From positions 1 to 11,177 of the forward strand of contig UQIK01000037.1 of assembly GCA_900541125.1 (NCBI GenBank): 11,177 nucleotides of DNA, in the 5' to 3' direction. Below are positions 1 to 5,843 of the stretch, piece by piece. The stretch comes from an uncultured Collinsella sp. GTDB lineage: Bacteria > Actinomycetota > Coriobacteriia > Coriobacteriales > Coriobacteriaceae. Position 1 is the stretch's first letter; the number at the start of each line of letters is the position of its first letter. A program made the position numbers and the translations under genes. Under the pieces are notes generated by a model. That model was not told where the DNA came from, ran no database searches, and saw nothing but the letters and a program-made list of their open reading frames with translations.

Positions 1-969
1 GCAGTAGAACAGCCTCGTCTCGCCGGGCTCCTCGCCGATGAGCGCGGCGATCGCGCCCTCGTCGGAGAACTCGGCGCCGTTGTCGGTGAGCACGGCGCGG
101 AAGACCCTCCCCGTGCCGCCGGCGCCCAGCACCGAGCGCACGCCCCCGAGCGCCGCCGCCACGCTCTCGGCGTCCTTCGCCGCGAGCGGCAGCGCGAGCT
201 GCAGCCTGCTGGGGCGGTGCAGCAGCGTGAGCAGGCAGGCGCTGTCCTCCCGCGCGCCCTCGACGGTGTCCATCTCCCAGGCGGCGGCGCACGCGTCCTC
301 GCCCAGGCCGAGGAACGCGGCGTACGACCTGCGGGGCGAGTGCCGCGTGGCCGAGGCCGCCGGTGCGCGCCTCCTCGGCCTGTAGCCGACCTTCCTCCTG
401 AGCTCCATGTTGGTCATGCCGTCGTAGCCCGCCGCGACCCAGCGGTAGATGGTCGACGGCGACAGGTCCACCGGGCCGCCGTTGCGCGCCGCCATCTGCT
501 CGGGCGACAGCCCCCGGCGCAGGCAGCCCCTTATCGCCTCCAGCCTGGCCGCCGCGGCGGGCTCGTCGGCGTCTATCCCGCGCCTGGACGAGACGAGGAC
601 CGAGTCCGCGCACAGCTGCGCGGCGCGGGCATCGTAGAAGACGTGCGGGCGGCGCTTGCAGCCGATCGCGCGGTACCGCCCGCACCCGTTGCAGCAGCGC
701 GGCCACGCGGCCAGGCGCGGGCATGCCGCAGACAGGTCGGCGGAGGCGTCCACGCGCTCGCCGCGCCTCTCCCTCGGCGCGGTCACGAACCTGTGCGACG
801 CCACCTCCGAGCACACCGTCGAGGGCGACCTGCCCAGCTCCCTCGCGATCTGCCTGCACGAGGCCCCTCGCTCCAGCATCCTCTGGACCGTGTCCCGCTC
901 GTGCCTCGTGAGCCTGCCGTAGGCCCTCGGGGCCGCCTTCCCGGAACCCTTCTTCCTCTTTCCGGACAT
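1..969 (-). CDS. IS30-family transposase, 3' end beyond window
   Basis: The reverse strand is open from an ATG at 969-967 to the window edge, 323 codons with no stop. The start is supported by a GGAGG Shine-Dalgarno (CCTCC at 975-979) five bases upstream. The protein opens with a Lys/Arg-rich stretch and an N-terminal helix-turn-helix of IS30 type (residues about 20-55: LTRHERDTVQRMLERG, then RQIARELGRSPSTV). A Cys-rich segment follows (about 85-110). A second HTH-like block is at about 160-185 (GLSPEQMAARNG, then LSPSTIYRWV). The DDE catalytic core begins with EMDTVEG (first Asp) and LTDNGAEFSD (second Asp). The third acidic residue and the C-terminus lie outside the window. Family knowledge: IS30 transposases cut and join element ends through abutted-end intermediates and favour palindromic or end-like targets. 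The gene is intact as far as visible, and whether it is active cannot be told. Confidence 0.93.
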   Translation of the reverse strand, partial: MSGKRKKGSGKAAPRAYGRLTRHERDTVQRMLERGASCRQIARELGRSPSTVCSEVASHRFVTAPRERRGERVDASADLSAACPRLAAWPRCCNGCGRYRAIGCKRRPHVFYDARAAQLCADSVLVSSRRGIDADEPAAAARLEAIRGCLRRGLSPEQMAARNGGPVDLSPSTIYRWVAAGYDGMTNMELRRKVGYRPRRRAPAASATRHSPRRSYAAFLGLGEDACAAAWEMDTVEGAREDSACLLTLLHRPSRLQLALPLAAKDAESVAAALGGVRSVLGAGGTGRVFRAVLTDNGAEFSDEGAIAALIGEEPGETRLFYC

Positions 970-1020
970 GCCGTCCTCCGATCTCCCGGGGCCGGCCGGT
1001 CCGGCCCTCAGGGTATCGGA

Positions 1021-1060
1021 TTCCCACATTCATCCGTACATGTACGGATGAATGTGGGAA
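1021..1060. repeat. Perfect 40-bp palindrome at IS end
   Basis: The 20-base arm TTCCCACATTCATCCGTACA (1021-1040) is followed immediately by its exact reverse complement (1041-1060), with no spacer. The inner 12-mer recurs with one mismatch as TGTTCGGATGAA at 1062-1073, 21 bp downstream of and in the same orientation as TGTACGGATGAA at 1041-1052. The palindrome lies between the transposase start and the riboswitch promoter. It may be the IS terminal repeat abutted to an end-like target, or a palindromic insertion site. Confidence 0.9.
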
Positions 1061-1124
1061 GTGTTCGGATGAAGTTGCCAATCAAGGGGCAACTGATCCC
1101 CACCATAAATTACCCTCGGCATAC

Positions 1125-1152
1125 TTGCGCGAACGATTGCTCGTGCTACACT
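1125..1152 (+). promoter_or_regulatory. Putative promoter of the riboflavin-transport operon
   Basis: TTGCGC (1125-1130) and TACACT (1147-1152) are separated by 16 bp and form a plausible housekeeping-sigma promoter. It would start transcription near 1159, immediately before the conserved 5' strand of the FMN riboswitch. The -35 match is weak (three of six), so the call rests mainly on position. The mobile element ends about 65 bp upstream, so the promoter appears undisturbed. Confidence 0.45.
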
Positions 1153-1158
1153 TGCAAT

Positions 1159-1346
1159 TGCTGTTTCAGGGCGGGGTGGAATTCCCCACTGGCGGTAAAT
1201 CGGGCGGTGTCAAAGGGACGCCGTGGAGCAGGCGAGGTGCCTGCGACTGAGCCGATGAGTCCGCGACCCGTGCGTGTGTTGGTTCGCATGCCGGCTGAAC
1301 TGGTGAGATCCCAGTACCAACGGTTAGAGTCCGGATGAAAGAGGCA
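1159..1346 (+). ncRNA. FMN riboswitch (RFN element)
   Basis: The region carries the conserved RFN blocks in order. The 5' side has CAGGGCGGGGTGGAATTCCC and ACTGGCGGTAAAT (about 1167-1200). A variable hairpin arm follows, then GAGCCGATGAGTCCGCGACC (about 1250-1269). The 3' side has AACTGGTGAGATCCCAGTAC (about 1299-1318) and GGTTAGAGTCCGGATGAAA (1322-1340). The closing helix can form between TTTC 1164-1167 and GAAA 1337-1340. Family knowledge: this aptamer binds FMN and shuts off riboflavin synthesis or transport genes. Only about nine bases separate the 3' closing strand from the ribU start codon, and they hold the Shine-Dalgarno. There is no terminator hairpin or U-run between. Control is therefore inferred to act by hiding the ribosome-binding site rather than by transcription termination. 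Confidence 0.95.
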
Positions 1347-1355
1347 GGTGATCTT

Positions 1356-1946
1356 ATGTCTGAACAGTCGCAGCATATCCATTTTGAGAACACGAATAGG
1401 TGGAGCACCAAACAGCTCGTTACCATGGCGCTGATGTGCGCCCTGGGCGCCCTGTTTATGTACGTGCAGCTGCCCATCCTTCCTTCGGCGCCGTTTTTGA
1501 CCTATGACCCGTCGCTGGTGCCGGCGATGGTGTGCGGGTTTGCGTATGGTCCCGGCGCCGGTACCGCTGTTGCCGCCATGGCTATCGTTATCCATGCGCT
1601 CACCACGGGTGACTGGGTCGGCGCGCTTATGAACTTGGTTGCCACGCTGGGCTATATTCTGCCCGCGGCTATCGTTTACCAGAAGATGCACACCTATAAG
1701 GGTGCCGTGATTGGCCTGGTGCTCGGCGTCATTGCCGCTACAGCGCTGTCTATGGTCGCAAACCTTACCATTGGCGTATGGTTCTGGTATGGCTCGGTCG
1801 ATGTGATCGCCCCGCTCATGATTCCTGCCGTACTGCCGTTCAACCTTATCAAGACCGTGCTTAACTCGGTATTGACGCTTGCGGTGTACAAGGCGGTTTC
1901 CAACCTCATCACGCCTAAAAAGGACCAGGTCAAAGGCCGCGCATGA
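1356..1946 (+). CDS. ribU: Riboflavin ECF transporter S component RibU
   Basis: This encodes a 196-residue membrane protein of the RibU family, the substrate-binding subunit that captures riboflavin and delivers it through the ECF module. About six hydrophobic segments are visible (roughly 21-41, 53-64, 66-83, 88-108, 115-140, 150-182). The family hallmark FLTYDPSLVPAMVCGFAYGP is at 47-66, and PFNLIKTVLNS is near the C-terminus (161-171). I chose ATG 1356, which has AGGTGA just upstream (1346-1351). An in-frame ATG at 1335 lies inside the conserved 3' core of the riboswitch and is unlikely to be used. The FMN riboswitch directly upstream fixes the substrate as riboflavin with good confidence. 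The stop overlaps the next start as ATGA, so translation is probably coupled to the ATPase gene. Confidence 0.94.
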   Translation: MSEQSQHIHFENTNRWSTKQLVTMALMCALGALFMYVQLPILPSAPFLTYDPSLVPAMVCGFAYGPGAGTAVAAMAIVIHALTTGDWVGALMNLVATLGYILPAAIVYQKMHTYKGAVIGLVLGVIAATALSMVANLTIGVWFWYGSVDVIAPLMIPAVLPFNLIKTVLNSVLTLAVYKAVSNLITPKKDQVKGRA

Positions 1947-3847
1947 TTGAGTGTCGGGGCGTTTCCTTTAGTTATGACGGTGCCGCACCGGCGCTCGACG
2001 GTGTTGATCTGAACATCGAGGACGGGGAGTTTTTCTGCATCCTCGGTGGCAATGGGTCGGGCAAGTCGACGTTTGCCAAGCATCTGAATGCGCTGTTGCA
2101 GCCCGATGCGGGCACGGTACGCATCAACGGCATGGATGCGTCCGACCCCGAGCTGGTCTACGACATTCGTTCGACCGCGGGCATGGTATTCCAGAATCCC
2201 GACGACCAGCTGGTGGCAACGCTTGTCGAAGATGACATTGCGTTTGGTCCCGAAAACCTAGGCGTGCCATCGGCGCAAATTGCGCAGCGCGTACGCGAGG
2301 CGCTGAAAGGCGTGGGCCTGGTGGGCTTTGAGCACCACGAGACCCATGCGCTTTCGGGCGGCCAAAAGCAGCGCGTGGCGCTTGCCGGCGTGCTTGCCAT
2401 GGAACCGCGCGTGCTCATATTGGACGAGGCTTCCTCGATGCTCGATCCGCGTGGACGCAAGGGCCTCATGAAGGCTTGCCGCGCGTTGCACGATCGCGGC
2501 ATGACCATCGTGATGATTACGCACTTTATGGAGGAGGCCGCCGAGGCCGATCGTGTCGCCGTGTTTCAGACGGGACGAGTTGCCATGCTGGGCACGCCCG
2601 AGGAAATCTTGACGCGGGCGGACGAACTTGCGCAGCTCAACTTGGATATGCCGGCGTCGTGCTGTCTAGGTAGGACACTTCGTGAGAAGGGCGTACCCGT
2701 TTGCGCACAGGTGCGTGAGGCGGATATGGTCGCTGAGATTGTGCAGGCTTATGCCGAGCGAAGTGGAGCAGGCATCGCGGGGCAGTCTTCCGTATCCCAG
2801 TTGGGAATCGCTGACGGCACTGTTCCGGTAGACAACGAGGGCAACGCGTCGGAGCCCGTCATAGAGCTATCCCATGTTTCGTACAGTTATTCGCTCAGTC
2901 CGCGCGAGCGCCGCCGCTGGCATAAGCGCTCGGCCACTGCGGGCAAATCGAGCAAGCAGGCTCTCTGGGGAAACGACCCAAGCAGCCCGTGGGCGCTGCG
3001 CGATGTATCGCTGACGGTGCGTCGCGGCGAGTTCCTGGGTTTGGCAGGTCATACCGGTTCGGGTAAGTCGACGCTGGTCCTGCATCTCAACGGTTTGATT
3101 CGTCCCCAGGAGGGAAGCGTTTGCGCGCTGGGGCTCGACCTATCAAACAAGAAAGACGCCGCCGCTGTTAAGGCCAAGGTCGGCGTGGTGTTTCAGTATC
3201 CCGAGCGCCAGCTATTTGCCGAAACCGTGGCGCAGGACGTGGCGTTTGGTCCGCACAACCTTGGCTTGCCGCAAGATGAAGTCGACCGTCGTGTCGAGTC
3301 ATCGCTCTCGCGCGTGGGCCTCGACCTTTCCACGGTCGGCGACAAGAGTCCCTTTGAGCTTTCGGGCGGTCAGCAACGGCGTGTGGCATTCGCCGGCGTG
3401 CTCGCCATGGAGCCCGAAGTCCTGGTGCTCGATGAACCCATGGCGGGGCTCGATCCGGCTGCGCGCAGGGATTTCCTTGAGCTTATCGATCGACTTCACC
3501 GCGATGGCCTGACCGTTGTCATGGTTTCGCATAGTATGGATGACCTGGCCAATTGCTGCGACCGCATTGTCGTAATGAACGAAGGCGCGGTGTTTGCCGA
3601 GGGAACCCCCGCGCAGGTGTTTGCGCATGCCGATGAGCTCAAGTCGATCGGCTTGGGCGTTCCCGCCGCCCAGCGTATGGCGCTGGCGCTTACGGAGGCG
3701 GGCGTGCCGCTGCGTCGCGGCGGGCTCTATACGGTTGAGTCGCTGGCAGACGAGTTGGTGGACCTGCTAATCGGTCGCTCGGGCGGTCCTTCTAACGTCG
3801 CGGACATTGCTAAATCCAAGACGGTCGCGCGAGAGGAGGGCTGCTAA
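1943..3847 (+). CDS. Fused ECF transporter ATPase (EcfA1-EcfA2 type)
   Basis: This 634-residue protein has two complete ABC ATPase domains that power the ECF transporter. Domain 1 (about 1-270) has Walker A GGNGSGKST (35-43), Q-loop VFQNPDDQ (82-89), signature LSGGQ (137-141), Walker B VLILDE (157-162) and switch His194. Its DEASSMLDP matches the EcfA1/CbiO style. Domain 2 (about 305-610) has Walker A GHTGSGKST (369-377), Q-loop VFQYPERQ (416-423), LSGGQ (473-477), Walker B VLVLDE (493-498) and His530. Its DEPMAGLDP matches the EcfA2 style. A linker of about 35 residues joins the halves. Domain 2 carries a basic insertion of about 30 residues (318-348: SPRERRRWHKRS and on) between its first strands. 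In many bacteria the two ATPases are separate genes. Both sites look catalytically intact. The gene overlaps ribU by 4 bases and ecfT by 1 base. Confidence 0.94.
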   Translation: MIECRGVSFSYDGAAPALDGVDLNIEDGEFFCILGGNGSGKSTFAKHLNALLQPDAGTVRINGMDASDPELVYDIRSTAGMVFQNPDDQLVATLVEDDIAFGPENLGVPSAQIAQRVREALKGVGLVGFEHHETHALSGGQKQRVALAGVLAMEPRVLILDEASSMLDPRGRKGLMKACRALHDRGMTIVMITHFMEEAAEADRVAVFQTGRVAMLGTPEEILTRADELAQLNLDMPASCCLGRTLREKGVPVCAQVREADMVAEIVQAYAERSGAGIAGQSSVSQLGIADGTVPVDNEGNASEPVIELSHVSYSYSLSPRERRRWHKRSATAGKSSKQALWGNDPSSPWALRDVSLTVRRGEFLGLAGHTGSGKSTLVLHLNGLIRPQEGSVCALGLDLSNKKDAAAVKAKVGVVFQYPERQLFAETVAQDVAFGPHNLGLPQDEVDRRVESSLSRVGLDLSTVGDKSPFELSGGQQRRVAFAGVLAMEPEVLVLDEPMAGLDPAARRDFLELIDRLHRDGLTVVMVSHSMDDLANCCDRIVVMNEGAVFAEGTPAQVFAHADELKSIGLGVPAAQRMALALTEAGVPLRRGGLYTVESLADELVDLLIGRSGGPSNVADIAKSKTVAREEGC

Positions 3848-4647
3848 TGGAGGCGTTTTCGTTTGGCAGCTACTATCCCGGCGATAGTGCGATCCACCGC
3901 CTGGACCCGCGAACTAAGTTGCTCTTGGGCTTTGTGTTTCTGATCACGACGCTCACAGTCAGCAGCTTCCGCGGACTGGCCCCGGTCGCAATCTTCGTTG
4001 TCCTGATCTATGCCGTGTCCCGGGTGCCGGCTCGTCGCGCTCTGTCGTCGATGGCGCCGCTGCTGGCAATCGTCATCGTGGTCGCAGTGCTCAACCTGTT
4101 TTCCGACCAGAGCGGGCGCATCCTGTGGCAGCTCGGCTTTCTGCAGATAAGCGAGGGCTCGCTGCGTTCTGCCGCCTTTATGGCGTGCCGCCTGACCCTG
4201 ATGATGGCCGGCATGAGCGCCATTACGCTCACCACGCCCACGCTCGACCTCACCGCGGGCTTTGAGCGTCTGCTCGCACCGTTTGCGCGCGTGGGGCTCC
4301 CTGCGCATGAGCTCGGCATGATCATGGGTATCGCGTTGCGCTTTATGCCGCAGTTCGCCACCGAGATGAAGCAGACGGCGGACGCGCAGGCGAGCCGCGG
4401 TGCGCGCGTGACGGGAGGCCCGCTCGGCGGCGTGCGTATGCTCGGCAGTGTGGCGATTCCGCTGTTCACGGGCGTGTTCCGCCATGCCGAGACGCTGTCT
4501 GCTGCCATGGATGCACGCTGCTATCACGGCGAGCAGGGCCGCACGCGCCTGCATGCGCTTGCATTTCGCCGCGGGGATGCACTGGCCGCGGTGGTGACGG
4601 CGCTGCTGCTCGCGTGTGTCATCGTCATCAATCTTCAACTTGTTTAG
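3847..4647 (+). CDS. ecfT: ECF transporter transmembrane component EcfT
   Basis: This 266-residue integral membrane protein is the scaffold joining the two ATPase domains to RibU. The N-terminus has the typical DPRTKLLLGF (20-29), followed by hydrophobic segments at about 25-40, 44-58, 68-84 and 112-130, and one at the C-terminus (244-264). The cytoplasmic coupling helices carry the family's short Arg motifs: SRG at 183-185 (in ADAQASRGAR) and ARC at 223-225 (in AMDARCYHG). The second is usually ARG, so Gly is replaced by Cys here while the coupling Arg is kept. ATG 3847 overlaps the ATPase stop codon (TAATG), with a purine-rich GAGAGGAGG upstream. The start is therefore well placed and translation is likely coupled. 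The dedicated S component in the same operon makes this a group I-like arrangement. Confidence 0.93.
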   Translation: MEAFSFGSYYPGDSAIHRLDPRTKLLLGFVFLITTLTVSSFRGLAPVAIFVVLIYAVSRVPARRALSSMAPLLAIVIVVAVLNLFSDQSGRILWQLGFLQISEGSLRSAAFMACRLTLMMAGMSAITLTTPTLDLTAGFERLLAPFARVGLPAHELGMIMGIALRFMPQFATEMKQTADAQASRGARVTGGPLGGVRMLGSVAIPLFTGVFRHAETLSAAMDARCYHGEQGRTRLHALAFRRGDALAAVVTALLLACVIVINLQLV

Positions 4648-4677
4648 GCGCGATTCGAGCGCAAGAAAGGGGTCCCT

Positions 4678-5124
4678 ATGACCGACAACGACCGCACGGC
4701 TCAGCTTGAGCGCGCCTGTTCGTATCTCAGGCGCATTCCGGCGTGGTATCTGGCCACGACCGATGTGGCCGACGGGTATCAGCCTCGCGTGAGGCCGTTT
4801 TCATTTGCCATGGTCGATGACGGTAAGCTGTGGTTTTGCACATCGCGCGACAAGGATGTGTGGGCGGAGCTGAGTGCGAATCCCAAGTTTGAACTCTCGG
4901 GCTGGAAGCCGGGGGAGTGCTGGATCGTGTTGACCGGCGAGGCCGCACTTGAGGACGACGCAGTTGCGAGCGACAAGGTGCGTCAAGCGGGTTTTAAGCA
5001 CATGGTGGGCATCGGCGAGGAACACGAGAGCGCCAACGACGGCCGCCTTGCGTTCTTCTCGGTCCGCAACATCGCCGCGCGGTTCTGCGATATCGACGGC
5101 AGCGAGGAGCGCCTGGAGCTCTAG
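4678..5124 (+). CDS. Pyridoxamine 5'-phosphate oxidase-like split-barrel protein, first copy
   Basis: This is a 148-residue soluble protein with no signal peptide or membrane segment. The sequence IPAWYLATTD (20-29), RVRPFSF (37-43), DGKLWFCTSRDKDVWAEL (48-65), then NPKFELSG (68-75), is the pattern of small FMN-binding split-barrel proteins of the PNPOx-like superfamily. It is too short to be the vitamin B6 oxidase PdxH, which is about 210-220 residues, so the substrate is unknown. It starts 30 bp after ecfT behind AGAAAGGGG, in the same direction, so it should share the FMN-riboswitch transcript. Inference: it binds or uses the imported flavin as FMN. The next gene is a paralogue with roughly 40-45% identity by eye over the core. 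Whether FMN or another cofactor such as F420 or haem is bound cannot be decided from sequence. Confidence 0.88.
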   Translation: MTDNDRTAQLERACSYLRRIPAWYLATTDVADGYQPRVRPFSFAMVDDGKLWFCTSRDKDVWAELSANPKFELSGWKPGECWIVLTGEAALEDDAVASDKVRQAGFKHMVGIGEEHESANDGRLAFFSVRNIAARFCDIDGSEERLEL

Positions 5125-5175
5125 CGCGTCTCAAATTAACTACCCGTTCTGAATTAGCTAATGCCAGGAGGACAC

Positions 5176-5586
5176 ATGGACGGATTGAATACGGTGTTGG
5201 AGTATCTGACGTCGGTGCCGGCATGGTATTTGGCGACGAGCGTTGACGGACAGCCTCATGTGCGTCCGTTTTCGTTTGCGCAGATCCAGGATGGCAAGCT
5301 GTGGTTTGTAACAGCGCGCACCAAAGATGTGTGGCAAGAGCTGCTGCAAAACCAGCGCTTTGAGGCCACGAGTTGGTGGCCGGGCCATGGCTGGCTCATC
5401 TTGCGCGGGCGTGCCGGCTTGGATGACCGGGCTTTAGACGAAATGCGCGAAGCCGGGTGGAAGCATCTAGAGCACCTGGGCGAGCACTATGAGGGGCCTA
5501 ACGACCCCACGCTCGTCTTCTTTAGCGTCGAGGATCCCGAGGCTTTTATCTGCAATCACGACGAATGGGTGCCGGTCGAGCTCTAG
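5176..5586 (+). CDS. Pyridoxamine 5'-phosphate oxidase-like split-barrel protein, second copy
   Basis: This 136-residue paralogue of the preceding gene shares VPAWYLATS (14-22), HVRPFSF (28-34), DGKLWFVTARTKDVWQEL (39-56), FFSVED (115-120) and the ending VEL. I chose ATG 5176 because AGGAGG (5166-5171) lies four bases upstream. An in-frame ATG at 5161 lies ahead of that ribosome-binding site and would read through it. It is two residues shorter between the first strands and lacks several residues near 85 relative to the first copy. The 51-bp gap to the upstream gene shows no terminator, so both copies probably belong to the riboswitch operon. The function is likely FMN binding with an unknown substrate. 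The pair looks like an old tandem duplication that has diverged. Confidence 0.88.
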   Translation: MDGLNTVLEYLTSVPAWYLATSVDGQPHVRPFSFAQIQDGKLWFVTARTKDVWQELLQNQRFEATSWWPGHGWLILRGRAGLDDRALDEMREAGWKHLEHLGEHYEGPNDPTLVFFSVEDPEAFICNHDEWVPVEL

Positions 5587-5621
5587 CCGGCTGGCTCATC
5601 CTAACAACTTGGTTTTCGCAT

Positions 5622-5679
5622 GGGCGGGCCCCGTATTGCCCGGTGCCGTTAGGAGCGCCGGTCAATACGGGGCCCGCTC
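5622..5679 (+). terminator. Strong hairpin ending the riboflavin-transport operon
   Basis: A perfect 15-bp stem pairs GCGGGCCCCGTATTG (5624-5638) with CAATACGGGGCCCGC (5663-5677). It continues inward after one mismatch as CCGG/CCGG plus three further pairs (5640-5646 with 5655-5661), leaving an 8-base loop. The following sequence CATTTGTCAATT is only moderately T-rich. Termination is inferred from the stem strength and its place between two same-strand operons. Confidence 0.75.
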
Positions 5680-5721
5680 CATTTGTCAATTCCTTCAAGC
5701 GAATGTGTCGGGAATGTTTCA

Positions 5722-5758
5722 ATGCATGAATATGCAAGCCATTTACGTATTCATGCAT
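5722..5758 (+). promoter_or_regulatory. Paired ARG boxes (probable ArgR operator) upstream of argC
   Basis: An 11-bp perfect inverted repeat, ATGCATGAATA (5722-5732) and TATTCATGCAT (5748-5758), brackets a 15-base spacer. It can be read as two 14-bp boxes. TGCATGAATATGCA (5723-5736) is itself palindromic around GAAT. TACGTATTCATGCA (5744-5757) is a less perfect second box. Their centres are 21 bp apart, the spacing known for ArgR hexamer operators (two 18-bp boxes with 3 bp between). The site lies about 85 bp before the argC start. A -35/-10 pair could not be fixed: TTGGTG 5762-5767 and CATAAC 5787-5792 have a long 19-bp spacer. Repression by ArgR with arginine is inferred. Confidence 0.75.
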
Positions 5759-5843
5759 CTTTTGGTGCTAAAGTTTCAACCCACTTCATAACGGCCGCTG
5801 CGAAATGCGCATCGGTGCATAAATCGCAGACAAGGAGTCTGAT

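Larger units (their letters stand above)
1..1060 (-). mobile_element. IS30-family insertion sequence, one end
   Basis: The element is inferred from the transposase gene and its upstream non-coding end. Sequence to about 1015 is very GC-rich like the transposase, then becomes more AT-rich. The end is most likely within the palindrome at 1021-1060, so the boundary is only approximate. A 7-bp GC hairpin (GGGCCGG 989-995, CCGGCCC 1001-1007) sits just upstream of the transposase ribosome-binding site. By inference it could limit translation from read-through transcripts, as such structures do in other IS elements. The other end and any target duplication are off the left edge. Confidence 0.6.

Noticed and set aside
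1074..1094. Small hairpin AGTTGCC/GGCAACT (1073-1079, 1088-1094) upstream of the riboswitch promoter
   Set aside because: It is a 7-bp stem with no T-run and no clear partner. It could be the end of an older transcript but is too weak to annotate.
217..1338. Long plus-strand reading frame spanning the IS end, palindrome and riboswitch
   Set aside because: It runs antisense to the IS30 transposase and through the riboswitch, is Arg/Pro/Ala-rich, and has no domain. It is a by-product of high GC.
3844..4638. 264-codon minus-strand frame opposite ecfT
   Set aside because: Its composition is His/Arg/Gln-rich with no hydrophobic core or motif, while the opposite strand encodes a clear EcfT.
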